Shown: in pieces, positions 27,096-36,581 of the stretch
Layout: the number at the start of each line of letters is the position of its first letter
Position numbering within the stretch: position 1 is the stretch's first letter
Assembly (NCBI RefSeq): GCF_029076845.1
Contig: NZ_JARESE010000098.1
Span: 24,068-88,067 of the forward strand
Reading direction: 5' to 3'
Origin: Novosphingobium album (ex Liu et al. 2023)
GTDB lineage: Bacteria; Pseudomonadota; Alphaproteobacteria; Sphingomonadales; Sphingomonadaceae
DNA: 64,000 nt
Position numbers and translations under genes: made by a program
The notes under the pieces: model-generated
What the model was told of the DNA's origin: nothing
The model's input: only the letters and a program-made list of their open reading frames with translations
The model's database searches: none

Positions 27096-29261
27096 ATGGT
27101 CGCCGCAGTTCGCCGTCTTCGCGGCCACATCCCATTCGGCTATTTCTGGCCCTTGCTGCTGCTCACGGGCACCTGCCTGGGCTGTACTATTCTGCTTCTG
27201 TTCGTCGGTGCCCGCGCCCAGGACACAATGCAGCTGGAACGGGAGGAACAGGCCCTCGTCAACGTCCTTGCGACGGCGACCGCCATGGTTCGCCATGATC
27301 TTCAAGACTATGCGAAGTGGGACGATGCCGTTCGCCACCTGGGCCGGAACTTCGATGCCGACTGGATGGACGACAATGTCGTCGCCTTTCTCGGGCGGAC
27401 GCAGGGTTACAACGATATTTTCGTCCTCGATGGACAGGACAGGACCATCTTCAGTTTCCGTGACCGTGCTCCCCAGGCGAGCACCGCGCGGCAGCGGCTG
27501 GGACCGGATTTCGAGGCGTCGATACGGATGGTCCGCCGCATGCCGACTGACGGCTCTCCTATCGTCAGCGGTTTTACGCGCGCGGACGGACGCGTCTATC
27601 TTTTCGCGACGGCTGCGGTGGTGCCACTGACGCACAAGGTCACGCTGCCGGACGGTCCCACCAAGCTCATCGTGATCGCGCGCGTCGTCGATAGGGATGT
27701 CCTCGCCGAGTTCACCCGCGACTTCATCCAGAAGGACATGCGGCTTGCAGCGGCACCTTCGGCCTTGCGCCCGAAGGTCGCCATCAAGGGCTTCGGCGGT
27801 CAGGCGATCGGCTGGCTCACCTGGCTGCCGCATCGGCCCGGCACCCTGCTGCGGCAGCGGCTCGCACCCGCGATCGGTGTCATGGCGCTCGTCGCGCTCG
27901 TGGCCGCGGGCCTCGTTCTTCGCCGCGGCGCCAGGGCCATCGACGATCTGCAGCGAAGCGAATTGCGGGCCCGGCATTTGTCGGAGCATGATGCGCTGAC
28001 CGGACTGCCCAACCGCCGCGCCCTCGTCGCGCGGACCAGCGAATGGCTCGCCCAGGGCGAACGGCTCTCCTTGCTGTTCATGGATCTCGACGGCTTCAAG
28101 AACGCGAACGATCTCTATGGCCACGGCGCCGGCGACCTGCTGCTTCGGGAGACTGCGCGGCGTATCCGGTCCGCGGTCGGGGAAGCCTTCGTCGCACGGG
28201 CGGGCGGCGACGAGTTTGCCGTGCTCGTGCGCTCCGGCCAAGCCGACGATGTTAACAAGATCGCCGAGGCGATCCTGGGCCAGTTCGTCCAGCCGTTTTC
28301 ACTCGGCGCCTACAATATCAAACTCGGCATCAGCATCGGTTTTGCGGAGGCGGCTGGCGCTCCGGCCGACACCCAGGATGAAATGATGCGCCCGGCCGAC
28401 GTGGCGATGTACGCAGCCAAAGCCGACGGCAAGAACTGCGCCCGGGTATATGCGCCGGCGCTCGACGAAAACCTTCACCTTCGCCTCCGGCTGGAGAGCG
28501 ATTTGCGCCAGGCCATCGAGAAGGAGGAGATATTCGTCCACTATCAGCCGATCATCGATGCCGGGACTGGCGTCACGGTTGCGGTCGAGGCGCTCGCACG
28601 CTGGTCGGATCCCTTGCACGGGCATGTACCGCCCGACGTCTTCATTCCGATTGCGGAAATGAGCGGCCTCATCAATGCCATCGGCCGGCAGGTGCTGATG
28701 GCGGCCTGTCAGGCTATGCGCCACACCAACCTCGACCTCGCCATCAACCTCTCGCCTGCCCAGTTCTGGGACGGCGGCCTGCTCGACGATGTCCGCACGG
28801 CGCTCGAAGAGACAGGGTTTCCGCCGGAACGCCTGGAGCTGGAGATCACGGAAAGCCTGATGCTACGCCACCCCCAAAGGGCCGTAGAGGTGGTCAATAG
28901 CCTGCGCGCTCTGGGTATCAGGATCGCCCTCGACGATTTCGGGACCGGCATTGCCAGCATCGGATATTTGCAGCAGTTCCAACTGGATCGCTTGAAGATA
29001 GACAAGACCTTCATCGCGCCGATCGAACATGATGCCAAGGCGCGAGAAATGCTGGTCTCGATCACGGGACTTGCCAGAGCCTGCAATCTGGAGATTTGCG
29101 CGGAAGGGATCGAGACCGATGGTCAGGCCCGGTTGGCAAGGATGGCTGGCTGCGGCCGGCTTCAGGGATGGCTGTTCGGCAAACCGCAGGCCGCGGCTGC
29201 CGTCGTCAATATGCTGGACGACGCTGAGAGACCGCGTCTGCACAAACTCAAGACGGCTTGA
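27096..29261 (+). CDS. Membrane sensor with GGDEF and EAL domains (c-di-GMP turnover)
   Basis: About 721 residues. Two hydrophobic segments (about 15-38 and 258-280) flank a periplasmic CHASE4-like sensor (HDLQDYAKWDDAVRHL is typical). The GGDEF domain has AGGDEFAVL near residue 370 with DLDGFKNANDLYGH; the EAL domain has VEALARW near 497, ITESLM, DDFGTGIASIGYL, KIDKTFI and EGIET. Both active-site sets are intact, so it may make and break c-di-GMP. The start is uncertain: ATG at 27096 is chosen on topology, GTG at 27042 is also open, and neither has a strong ribosome binding site. Confidence 0.92.
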   Translation: MVAAVRRLRGHIPFGYFWPLLLLTGTCLGCTILLLFVGARAQDTMQLEREEQALVNVLATATAMVRHDLQDYAKWDDAVRHLGRNFDADWMDDNVVAFLGRTQGYNDIFVLDGQDRTIFSFRDRAPQASTARQRLGPDFEASIRMVRRMPTDGSPIVSGFTRADGRVYLFATAAVVPLTHKVTLPDGPTKLIVIARVVDRDVLAEFTRDFIQKDMRLAAAPSALRPKVAIKGFGGQAIGWLTWLPHRPGTLLRQRLAPAIGVMALVALVAAGLVLRRGARAIDDLQRSELRARHLSEHDALTGLPNRRALVARTSEWLAQGERLSLLFMDLDGFKNANDLYGHGAGDLLLRETARRIRSAVGEAFVARAGGDEFAVLVRSGQADDVNKIAEAILGQFVQPFSLGAYNIKLGISIGFAEAAGAPADTQDEMMRPADVAMYAAKADGKNCARVYAPALDENLHLRLRLESDLRQAIEKEEIFVHYQPIIDAGTGVTVAVEALARWSDPLHGHVPPDVFIPIAEMSGLINAIGRQVLMAACQAMRHTNLDLAINLSPAQFWDGGLLDDVRTALEETGFPPERLELEITESLMLRHPQRAVEVVNSLRALGIRIALDDFGTGIASIGYLQQFQLDRLKIDKTFIAPIEHDAKAREMLVSITGLARACNLEICAEGIETDGQARLARMAGCGRLQGWLFGKPQAAAAVVNMLDDAERPRLHKLKTA

Positions 29262-29289
29262 GGCGCCAATCGGTTGCAGGAGAGCCCCG

Positions 29290-29655
29290 CTACAGGTTCG
29301 GGTCCGAAATCGGCTTTTCGGTCACGAAGTTGACGGCTTCGAAACCGGCGTTTTTCAGGATCTTCTCGATCCGGCCGACGCAGTCGGGATCGGCCCCTCC
29401 GGGAGCACCGATCACTCTGGCGAAGCGATGGTCGTGCCGGCGCTCGGCAGCGACATTGCGCAGCCGGGCATCGCTCAGCGCTCGCCCTTCCACGATGACC
29501 TGGCACATTCCCCCCGACGCATCCAGATGGACCTTGAACGGCATGGCTTCGTCGGGCTTCGTACACGACTGGGCCAGGACGAGCGGAAGGACCAGGAACA
29601 GAGGCGGGCGAGTCCTAAGCCGGCCAATCGCCGGGAAGAACCTGTTCGCGATCAT
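29290..29655 (-). CDS. Small exported protein, ExbD-like C-terminal fold suspected
   Basis: A 121-residue protein with a hydrophobic N-terminus (LFLVLPLVLAQSC) that may be a signal peptide or a lipoprotein signal, the Cys at about 31 being a possible lipid site though the lipobox is imperfect. The remainder, ending CVGRIEKILKNAGFEAVNFVTEK, resembles the periplasmic part of ExbD/TolR-type proteins, but I cannot confirm that. Its ATG overlaps the stop of the MHS transporter gene by 4 bp, so it is probably the last gene of that transcript. Confidence 0.6.
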   Translation of the reverse strand: MIANRFFPAIGRLRTRPPLFLVLPLVLAQSCTKPDEAMPFKVHLDASGGMCQVIVEGRALSDARLRNVAAERRHDHRFARVIGAPGGADPDCVGRIEKILKNAGFEAVNFVTEKPISDPNL

Positions 29656-31052
29656 CGCGCCGGGTCGCGGATGGACCGGCGCGAACCGCCTGATGCCGCC
29701 AAGCGTGCCGAACCGATCTCATGCCCCGTGCTCGCGAAGGGATCGACGTTCAGTGAACGGCCTGCCGTTTCGGGCATGAAGCGCAGCGCAATGAGACCGA
29801 CCAGGCAGGACGCCATCATGTAATAGGCCGGCATGAGCTCGTTCCCCGTCAATCTGATGAGGCCGCTGCCGACGGCAGGTGCCGTCCCGCCGAATATGGA
29901 GGTGGATACGTTATAGGCGAGCGCGAAACCCGCAAAGCGGACGTGGGTGGGGAACAGCGCCGGAAAAGTCGCCGAAATGGTGGCGAGTTGCGGGACGTAG
30001 AGGAGACCCATGAGGACAAAGCCGACGATCGCTCCGATCAGCCCCGTCGCCATCAGCATGTAGAGCGGCGTCACGAGCAGGAACAGGCCGATCAATGAGA
30101 TCCGCCACATGGGGCGCCGACCGATCCGGTCGGAGAGGCGGCCGGCGAACGGCAGGAAGAACATCATGAACAGCATGCCGATGATCGGCACGATCAGCGC
30201 CTCGTTGGCGGAGAGACCGATGCGCCGCTGCAGGTAGGTCGGCATGTAGGTGAGAAGCGTATAGTTGACGACGTTGAGGGCAACGACGAGACCGCCGACC
30301 ACCAGCAATGGTCGCCAATGGGTTCGGACGATCGTCGACACCGATGCGGCTTCCGGTTTCTCGGTTGCGAGCCCCGCCGCGCGGAAGACAGGCGTATCCT
30401 CCAGTCGGGAGCGCAGGTACATGCCGACGAGGCCCATGGGGGCGGCGGCGAGGAAGGGGACGCGCCAGCCCCACTGATGCATCGCCTCGTCGCCAAGCAG
30501 GAGCGAGAAGGCGAGCATCAGGCCCGCGCCAAGCGAAAAGCCGGCGAGTGTGCCAAACTCGAGGAAACTGCCGAAGAAACCCCGCCGGTCGTCAGGGGCA
30601 TATTCAGCCATGAACGTTGCGGCACCGCCATATTCGCCGCCGGTGGAGAAGCCCTGGACCATCCGGCACAGGATGAGCAGTGCAGGTGCCCAAAAGCCGA
30701 TGGAAGCGTAGGTCGGAATCAGGCCGACGCACAGGGTCGCAGCCGACATCAGCAGGATGGTCGACGCCAATATCCGCTTGCGGCCGAGCCGGTCGCCAAG
30801 CGGCCCCCAGAACAGGCCGCCCAGCGGCCGCACCAGAAACGAAATCGCGAAGGTCGCCAGCGCGAAGAGGATCGCTTCGTCGACACTGCCGGGAAACAGG
30901 GCCGCGGAGATATAGGTGACGCCGTAGGCGTAGATGCCGTAGTCGAACCATTCGGTAGCATTGCCGAGCGCCGATGCGGCGATGGCGCGGCGCAGGACCG
31001 GCCTCGCCGTATCGCTCCCGGCAGGAGGGTTCGCGGCGCCTGTCATTCCCAT
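29652..31052 (-). CDS. Metabolite:H+ symporter family MFS carrier (proline/betaine/ectoine type)
   Basis: A 466-residue MFS carrier with 12 predicted helices. Start region ATEWFDYGIYAYGVTYISAALFP, the RPLGGLFWGPLGDRLGRKRIL loop between helices 2 and 3, and QGFSTGGEYGGAATFMAEYAP are diagnostic of the MHS/ProP branch, which takes up proline, betaine, ectoine, citrate or similar solutes with protons. Its place downstream of ectABCD on the same strand supports compatible-solute uptake; that is inference. An NGNATEWFDY-like start is usual for the group, so the start at 31052 is sound. Confidence 0.9.
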   Translation of the reverse strand: MGMTGAANPPAGSDTARPVLRRAIAASALGNATEWFDYGIYAYGVTYISAALFPGSVDEAILFALATFAISFLVRPLGGLFWGPLGDRLGRKRILASTILLMSAATLCVGLIPTYASIGFWAPALLILCRMVQGFSTGGEYGGAATFMAEYAPDDRRGFFGSFLEFGTLAGFSLGAGLMLAFSLLLGDEAMHQWGWRVPFLAAAPMGLVGMYLRSRLEDTPVFRAAGLATEKPEAASVSTIVRTHWRPLLVVGGLVVALNVVNYTLLTYMPTYLQRRIGLSANEALIVPIIGMLFMMFFLPFAGRLSDRIGRRPMWRISLIGLFLLVTPLYMLMATGLIGAIVGFVLMGLLYVPQLATISATFPALFPTHVRFAGFALAYNVSTSIFGGTAPAVGSGLIRLTGNELMPAYYMMASCLVGLIALRFMPETAGRSLNVDPFASTGHEIGSARLAASGGSRRSIRDPAR

Positions 31053-31191
31053 GTCCTTTCACCTGCAGCGACCTCGCCCGCCAGCGTGACTTCACGATGC
31101 GAGCGGCGGCGGCTCGCCTCATCGCGGAACGTCGCGCGGTTCGAGTGTCGATCGGGCCGGCCCCTCATCGGCTGAACTTGGGCCATCCGCC

Positions 31192-32418
31192 CTATCTCTC
31201 GGGGGAAAGCGGATCGAGCTGCGCGGCCAGCGGCGTGGTGCGCGGCAGGATCAGGTAGCGATGCTGGCGCTCTCCCGGAACGGGAGGCGAAACGAAGAGC
31301 CTGCGGATGGCGAAGAGCGTCACGGCCAGCGCACACAAGCCAATGAAGAGGAAGAGACCGTGGGGGCCGACGGCGTCCATGACGGCCGCTGCCGGTAGCG
31401 GCCCCATGACCGCACCGAGCGAATAGACGAGGACCAGGCCGCCGGTCGCGCTCACCCGCTGCGCGGAGGACAGATGATCGTTGGTATGCGCCACGCAGAG
31501 CGGATAGAGCGCGAAGCACGCACCGCCGAACAGCGCGCCCGCCAGCATCAGCTGGGCTCTCCCCTCGGCTACCGCAAAAATAGCGAAGGTCGTCCCGAGC
31601 GTGGCGATCAGACAGGCGACAATCACCTTGCGGCGGTCGATTATGTCGGAGGGGCGCCCCAGCGGCCACTGGAAGGCGATGCCCCCGAGGATCGTGGCGC
31701 TCATGAGAAAGGCCGTGCCGGCATCCCCCAGCCCCGCACCCCGCGCAAAGATCGCGCCGAGACCGTAGAAGGCGCCGAGCATCAGTCCGGTCGCGCCGGC
31801 GCCGACCACCCCGAGCGGCGAGGCCGCATAGAGGCGGTTGAGCCGCATGAGCCTGCCCTCGGGAGCCGGCGGCTGCGCCAGTCGGGTGAGCGCGACCGGG
31901 AGGACGGCGAGCGACAACAGGATCGAGGCGGCGATGAAAGGCAGCGCGGGCTGCTCGTGGCCGAGATTGAGCAGGAACTGGCCGAGCGCCTGGCCCGAAT
32001 AAAGCGCGATCATGTAGAATGCGAGGATGCTGCCGCGGGTCTCTGGCTCGGCCCGCTCGTTGAGCCAGCTCTCGAGGCAGACGAACACGCCCGCCATGCA
32101 GAAGCCGTCCAAGAGCCGAAGCAGCGGCCAGAATGCGGGATCGAGATACAAGGCGTAGGCGAGCGATGTCGCTGAAAACAGCGAGACGAAAGCCGCGAAG
32201 GCCCTGATGTGGCCGACGCGCGCGACGACGCTGAAAGCCAGGATCGAGCCCGCGCCCAGGCCCACGAAGTAGGCCGTTGCGAGGATGCCCGCGAACAGCG
32301 CCGGCGCGCCTGCCGCATCCAGCCGCAGCGCGATCAGCGTCGACAGGAAGCCGCTTCCCGCCATCAGCATGAAGATGGCGGCGAGTAGGGTGCCGACCGA
32401 TCGCACCGATCCCATCAT
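31192..32418 (-). CDS. MFS transporter (YcaD-like)
   Basis: A 408-residue MFS protein with 12 hydrophobic segments. LLDGFCMAGVFVCLESWLNERAEPETRGSILAFYM in helix 4-5 and FQWPLGRPSDIIDRRKVI in the central repeat are typical of the YcaD group. The substrate is unknown. It follows ectD by 36 bp and precedes the MHS carrier by 139 bp, so it probably shares the ect transcript and could export or import an osmolyte or precursor. Confidence 0.88.
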   Translation of the reverse strand: MMGSVRSVGTLLAAIFMLMAGSGFLSTLIALRLDAAGAPALFAGILATAYFVGLGAGSILAFSVVARVGHIRAFAAFVSLFSATSLAYALYLDPAFWPLLRLLDGFCMAGVFVCLESWLNERAEPETRGSILAFYMIALYSGQALGQFLLNLGHEQPALPFIAASILLSLAVLPVALTRLAQPPAPEGRLMRLNRLYAASPLGVVGAGATGLMLGAFYGLGAIFARGAGLGDAGTAFLMSATILGGIAFQWPLGRPSDIIDRRKVIVACLIATLGTTFAIFAVAEGRAQLMLAGALFGGACFALYPLCVAHTNDHLSSAQRVSATGGLVLVYSLGAVMGPLPAAAVMDAVGPHGLFLFIGLCALAVTLFAIRRLFVSPPVPGERQHRYLILPRTTPLAAQLDPLSPER

Positions 32419-32454
32419 GCGCTACGGGGTATCGAACAGGGAGCGATCCGCACG

Positions 32455-33426
32455 TCATGCGACCTGGCTGCTTCGCGCCGTTTCGAGCAGCGTCGATCCC
32501 GGCCGTGGAAGCGCATGAGTGCCTTGTCGTGCCGCGACGAATTCGGGTCGTGGCTGCGGAACGCCGAACGGCGCCGTCAATCTGTTGGAGACGGCGTTGT
32601 AGACGAAGAACGCGTTTGCCCGCGGAAACGGCGTGATGTTGCCGTTCGAGCCGTGCATGACGTTGCAGTCGAAGACGACGACCGTACCAGCTTCCCCCGT
32701 CGGCGCGGCGATGCCGCCTTCAGCGGCGAGCCCGGCGAGCGTGACGGTGTCCGGCACGCCATATTCCTGTTTCCGCAGTGAGGCGAGATAGTGCTCTTCG
32801 GGCGTTTCTCCTGCGCAGGCGCAATAGCTGCGGTGCGAGCCGGGGATCAGCATCAGGGGACCGTTGGTCGCCGTATTGGGCGCCAGCAGGACCGACATCG
32901 AGAGAGAGCGCATCCGCGGCATGCCGTCTTCGACATGCCAGGTCTCGAAATCCGAGTGCCAGTAGAACTCCCGGCCGACGAAGCCCGGCTTGTAGTTGAG
33001 CCGCGACTGGTGGAGGTAGACCTCGTCGTCCAGGATGAAGCGCGCGATGCCGGCAAGGCGCTCGTCGCGCGCGAGCCTCTCCATGAGCGCATTCTGGCGG
33101 TGGATCATGAAGATTGAGCGGACCTCGTCGACGCCGGGCTCGCTGATCACCGTCCTGGCGTCGAGCGCCCCGGGATCGGCAATGAGCCGCGTCGCGGAGG
33201 CCTGCAGCGCGGCGATCTCCTGCGCGGTAAAAAGGTCGTGGAGCACGACGAAGCCGTCGCGCTCGAACCGTTCGGTCTGGTCGCGGCTCAACGGCGCGCC
33301 TGGCGTCCAGTCGCCGTGGACCACCGGATCCAGGCGCGGCAGCATGATCGCGGCGGCCCCACGGCGAGACGGATAGAGGTCTGTCCTGTCGCCAGGTCCC
33401 GGACCTCGGCTACCTCCGCGCGTCAT
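32455..33426 (-). CDS. ectD: Ectoine 5-hydroxylase
   Basis: A 323-residue Fe(II)/2-oxoglutarate dioxygenase that turns ectoine into 5-hydroxyectoine. The EctD signature FYWHSDFETWHVEDGMPRMRS carries the iron-binding His-x-Asp; the distal His is in CNVMHGSNGNI and the 2-oxoglutarate Arg near PFPRANAFFVYN. The start ATG overlaps ectC by 4 bp. The first 16 residues (MTRGGSRGPGPGDRTD) are longer than in most relatives, which begin near DLYPSR; the true start could be slightly inside. Confidence 0.96.
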   Translation of the reverse strand: MTRGGSRGPGPGDRTDLYPSRRGAAAIMLPRLDPVVHGDWTPGAPLSRDQTERFERDGFVVLHDLFTAQEIAALQASATRLIADPGALDARTVISEPGVDEVRSIFMIHRQNALMERLARDERLAGIARFILDDEVYLHQSRLNYKPGFVGREFYWHSDFETWHVEDGMPRMRSLSMSVLLAPNTATNGPLMLIPGSHRSYCACAGETPEEHYLASLRKQEYGVPDTVTLAGLAAEGGIAAPTGEAGTVVVFDCNVMHGSNGNITPFPRANAFFVYNAVSNRLTAPFGVPQPRPEFVAARQGTHALPRPGSTLLETARSSQVA

Positions 33427-33812
33427 GGTGCGGGCGCCGGGCGATAGGCTCCGGTCTCGTCATGCACCTCGGCTCCAGTGACGGGCGGATTGAACACGCA
33501 AACGGTAACGAGTTCTGTATCTGCACGCAGCGTGTGCCGGTCGTTGTCGTTGAGGGCATAGAGCGTGCCCGGCTCCAGGACGTGACGCTCCCCGGTGGCC
33601 AGATCCTCGACGCTGCCGTCCCCGCTCACGACGTAGACCGCCTCGACATGGTGCCGGTAGTGGAAGGTCCACTCTCCGCCCGCCGCGAGGGTCGTGATGT
33701 GGAAGGAAAACCCCATGCCGTCCTCGGCCAGGAGGAGGCGGCTGCTTTCCCAACCCCTGTCGGTGACGTTCCGGTTCGAATTGCGGATATCCTTCAATCT
33801 CTTAATCAGCAT
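33423..33812 (-). CDS. ectC: Ectoine synthase
   Basis: A 129-residue cupin that cyclises N-gamma-acetyl-diaminobutyrate to ectoine. MLIKRLKDIRNSNRNVTDRGWESSRLLL and WTFHYRHHVEAVYVVSGDGSVED are the family signature, with the metal-binding Glu, Tyr and His of the cupin. ATG at 33812 follows GAAGGAAAA. Spacing to ectB is 11 bp and it overlaps ectD by 4 bp. Length is standard. Confidence 0.97.
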   Translation of the reverse strand: MLIKRLKDIRNSNRNVTDRGWESSRLLLAEDGMGFSFHITTLAAGGEWTFHYRHHVEAVYVVSGDGSVEDLATGERHVLEPGTLYALNDNDRHTLRADTELVTVCVFNPPVTGAEVHDETGAYRPAPAP

Positions 33813-33823
33813 GTCGTTTTCCT

Positions 33824-35131
33824 TCAGGCGGCGGCACCGTAGGCGGGCCTCAGGGCGGCGCGGAACGCGTCCTCGAGAATTTCGAGCCCGCGGAGCAGGA
33901 CGGCGTCCTCGATGGTCAGCGGCGCGAGGATCTTGACCACCTCGTCGTGCGGACCGCTCGTTTCGATGATGAGGCCGCGTTCGAAGGCCGCGCCGGTGAT
34001 CGCCGTCGCCAGCTCTCCCGACCCCACGTCGATCCCCTGCATCATGCCTCGCCCCTTGATCCTTGCCGGTTCACTGCAGCGCGCGGCGATCTGCCCGAGC
34101 CGCTTGCCCAGCAGGCCGGAGCGGCGCTCGACATCGTCCTGAAAGCTTCCAGTCCGCCAGAAATGCCGCAAGGCCGCAGTCGCCGTGACGAAAGCGTGGC
34201 AGTTGCCGCGAAAGGTGCCGTTGTGCTCACCGGGCTCCCAGATATCGAGATCGGGACGAAACAGGGTGAGCGCGAACGGCAGACCCATGCCCGACAGCGA
34301 CTTGGCGAGGGTGACGATATCGGGAATGATCCCCGCCTGTTCGAAACTGAAGAAGGTTCCCGTCCGGCCGCAGCCGGCCTGGATATCATCGACGATGAGC
34401 AGCGCCCCCTGTTCCTTCGCTAGACCGGCGATCTGCCGTAGCCATTCGGGCGAGGCGACGTTGAGACCGCCTTCGCCCTGGACCGTCTCGACCAGGAAGG
34501 CAGCCGGAGCATCGAGGCCGCTCGAGGGGTCCTTCAGGCGCTGTTCCAGCAGATCCGCCGTGTTCACGTCGGGACCGAAATATCCGTCATAGGGCTCATG
34601 GCTGACATGGGACAGGGGCACACCGGCACCACCGCGCTTGCCGGCGTTGCCCGTACAGGCCAGCGCGCCCAGGGTCATGCCGTGAAAGCCATTGGTGAAC
34701 GCAATGACATACTGACGGCCGGTGACCTTGCGTGCGAGCTTGAGCGCCGCTTCCACCGCATTCGTCCCCGTAGGACCGGTGAACATTGCCTTGTAGGCCA
34801 GCCCCCGGGGCTGGAGGACGGTCCTGTCGAGTTCGTCGAGGAAGGCGGCCTTCGCGTCGGTATGCAGGTCGAGACTGTGCGCGATCCCGTCCTCGCCGAT
34901 ATAGCGCAGCAGCGCGTCCTTGAGCACGGGGTGGTTGTGCCCATAGTTGAGGGTCGAGCAGCCGGAGAGGAAGTCGAGGTACATGCCGCCGTTGGCGTCG
35001 TGCATCCAGGGACCCTCGGCCGTGACGAATTCGCGCGGCATCGCCCTTGCATAGCTGCGGACGCGGGATTCGAGCCGGTTGTAGAGAGAGACGTCGGGCC
35101 TCCCTGCCGAAGGGCGGGGCGAAGTCTTCAT
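33824..35131 (-). CDS. ectB: Diaminobutyrate--2-oxoglutarate transaminase
   Basis: A 435-residue class III PLP aminotransferase that makes L-2,4-diaminobutyrate from aspartate semialdehyde, the first committed step of ectoine synthesis. LIVDDIQAGCGRTGTFFSFE and TLAKSLSGMGLPFALTL (PLP-binding Lys) are present, as is the EctB-type RAMPREFVTAEG start. GAAAGGAAG precedes ATG at 35131. It lies between ectA (33-bp gap) and ectC. Confidence 0.97.
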   Translation of the reverse strand: MKTSPRPSAGRPDVSLYNRLESRVRSYARAMPREFVTAEGPWMHDANGGMYLDFLSGCSTLNYGHNHPVLKDALLRYIGEDGIAHSLDLHTDAKAAFLDELDRTVLQPRGLAYKAMFTGPTGTNAVEAALKLARKVTGRQYVIAFTNGFHGMTLGALACTGNAGKRGGAGVPLSHVSHEPYDGYFGPDVNTADLLEQRLKDPSSGLDAPAAFLVETVQGEGGLNVASPEWLRQIAGLAKEQGALLIVDDIQAGCGRTGTFFSFEQAGIIPDIVTLAKSLSGMGLPFALTLFRPDLDIWEPGEHNGTFRGNCHAFVTATAALRHFWRTGSFQDDVERRSGLLGKRLGQIAARCSEPARIKGRGMMQGIDVGSGELATAITGAAFERGLIIETSGPHDEVVKILAPLTIEDAVLLRGLEILEDAFRAALRPAYGAAA

Positions 35132-35164
35132 CGAACTTCCTTTCAGTTAAACGGCGGGAGGGGC

Positions 35165-35710
35165 TCAGAAGGGCCCGATCGAAATGAGCTCTTCGCTCTC
35201 GTGTCGGCCGCCGAAATGCCGTTCGCGATCGAACCACGGCCGCACGTCGATGTTCGCCCGGCGCTTGCGGGCAAAGGCGGCGAACAGGCAACGCGACGCC
35301 CCGTTGGAGGGTGTCACGGTGGTGATGAGCCGCCGGGCGCCAACCACCGCTGGACGGCTGAACAGGGTGTCGAGCATGGTCGCGCCCAGGCCCTGGCCGC
35401 GTGCGCGTTCGTGTACGGCGACCTGCCAGACGAACATGGCTTCTGGATCATCTGGCGGACGATAACCCGAAATCCACCCGTCGAGGCGGCCGCCGCGTTC
35501 CGCCTTGATGCAGGTGCCGGAGAAATGCGTGGCCTGCAGCAGATTGCAATAGAGCGAGTTGGGGTCGAGCGGGGGGCAGGAGGCGATCAATTCGGCGATA
35601 GCCTCAGCATCCTCCGCGCTCGGCCCCTCGAACTCGTAATCGCACAACGATCCGGTCGCTGACGGAGCGGATCGATAGCAGGGTGATGCGCTCACGCTGC
35701 CGTTGTTCAT
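35165..35710 (-). CDS. ectA: L-2,4-diaminobutyrate acetyltransferase
   Basis: A 181-residue GNAT enzyme that acetylates diaminobutyrate with acetyl-CoA. FEGPSAEDAEAIAELIASCPPLDPNSLYCNLL and the acetyl-CoA-binding VHERARGQGLGATMLDTLF are diagnostic for EctA. The TTG at 35713 directly before the ATG at 35710 is not needed. It is the first gene of ectABCD. No ect-type aspartokinase gene follows, so the precursor comes from the general aspartate pathway. Confidence 0.96.
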   Translation of the reverse strand: MNNGSVSASPCYRSAPSATGSLCDYEFEGPSAEDAEAIAELIASCPPLDPNSLYCNLLQATHFSGTCIKAERGGRLDGWISGYRPPDDPEAMFVWQVAVHERARGQGLGATMLDTLFSRPAVVGARRLITTVTPSNGASRCLFAAFARKRRANIDVRPWFDRERHFGGRHESEELISIGPF

Positions 35711-35922
35711 CAAGGAAATCCCCCGTCACTTACTTCGATTACAAAATTATAATTTTCCGACCAACAGGTACGAGTCGCTGCATAAATGGCGATATTCCTT
35801 GATGAAAACAAGGCCACATCACGAAACCATGCATGGATCGAGAGGGATTTTCCCCATGATCCTTTGTCTTTCGTAGTAAAATTGCGGTTGTCGAAATTGT
35901 CGCAGCCAGCTAGCCGGAGGGG
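35711..35922. promoter_or_regulatory. Divergent ectABCD / ectR control region with perfect palindrome
   Basis: A 212-bp gap, strikingly AT-rich for this replicon. It contains the perfect 14-bp palindrome AAAATTATAATTTT at 35743-35756, about 33 bp upstream of ectA, and a CCTTG/CAAGG dyad near 35797-35813. The palindrome overlaps the expected ectA core promoter and is a good candidate operator for the MarR-type regulator encoded divergently. No binding data exist here. Confidence 0.6.
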
Positions 35923-36414
35923 GTGATCGACCCCCGCACAGAGTCTGCGCTTCGTGCCATCCGGCGACTGCTTCGCGCCGCGCGTCTGAGCGAAAAGCAG
36001 CTCGCCACGGCCACGGGATTGACCCCTTCGCAGCTCGTCGTGCTGCAGGAGGTTGCGCGGCATGGCGATACGACCGCCGGTGCGATCGCGGCGACGGTGC
36101 AGTTCAGCCAGGCGACGGTCACGAGCATCGTCGACCGGCTGGCCGAGCGCGAGTTTGTCGTCCGCAGCCGCCGCGAACGAGATCGCCGGCAGGTTTGGGT
36201 AACCGTCACGGAAGCTGGGACGGACGCCCTGTCATCAGCGCCGGACATGATGCAGGATCAGTTTCGGGACCGCTTCGAGCAGCTGCCGGACTGGGAGCAG
36301 GCGATGATCGTCGCGATGCTCGAGCGGCTGAACGCACTCCTCGATGCCGACCAGATAGATGCTGCGCCGGTGATCTTCGCCGGTGCGATCGACAGGATTT
36401 CTCCCGCTGAATAG
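35923..36414 (+). CDS. ectR: MarR-family regulator of the ectoine genes (EctR-like)
   Basis: A 163-residue MarR protein: LSEKQLATATGLTPSQLVVLQEVARHG, then FSQATVTSIVDRLAEREFVVRSRRERDRRQVWVTVTEAG, the recognition helix and wing. It starts with GTG at 35923, preceded by GGAGG. EctR regulators of this family sit divergently to ectABC(D) and repress it, with relief at high osmolarity, in methylotrophs and other bacteria. The name is based on family plus position. Confidence 0.9.
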   Translation: MIDPRTESALRAIRRLLRAARLSEKQLATATGLTPSQLVVLQEVARHGDTTAGAIAATVQFSQATVTSIVDRLAEREFVVRSRRERDRRQVWVTVTEAGTDALSSAPDMMQDQFRDRFEQLPDWEQAMIVAMLERLNALLDADQIDAAPVIFAGAIDRISPAE

Positions 36415-36581
36415 CCCGCTCGCCAGTCTTCGAGGCCATTGCCGAATTGCGAAGCCCTACCGGCCGGCGACGCCGGTCCAATACAATTCCGCGGCTGATC
36501 GCGGGGCGCCCTCCGGCGACCGTGCTCCAACCGGGGTGTCCTGAGGCAACGACCTGTAAAAACAAAAAGGGAGGAACAAGC

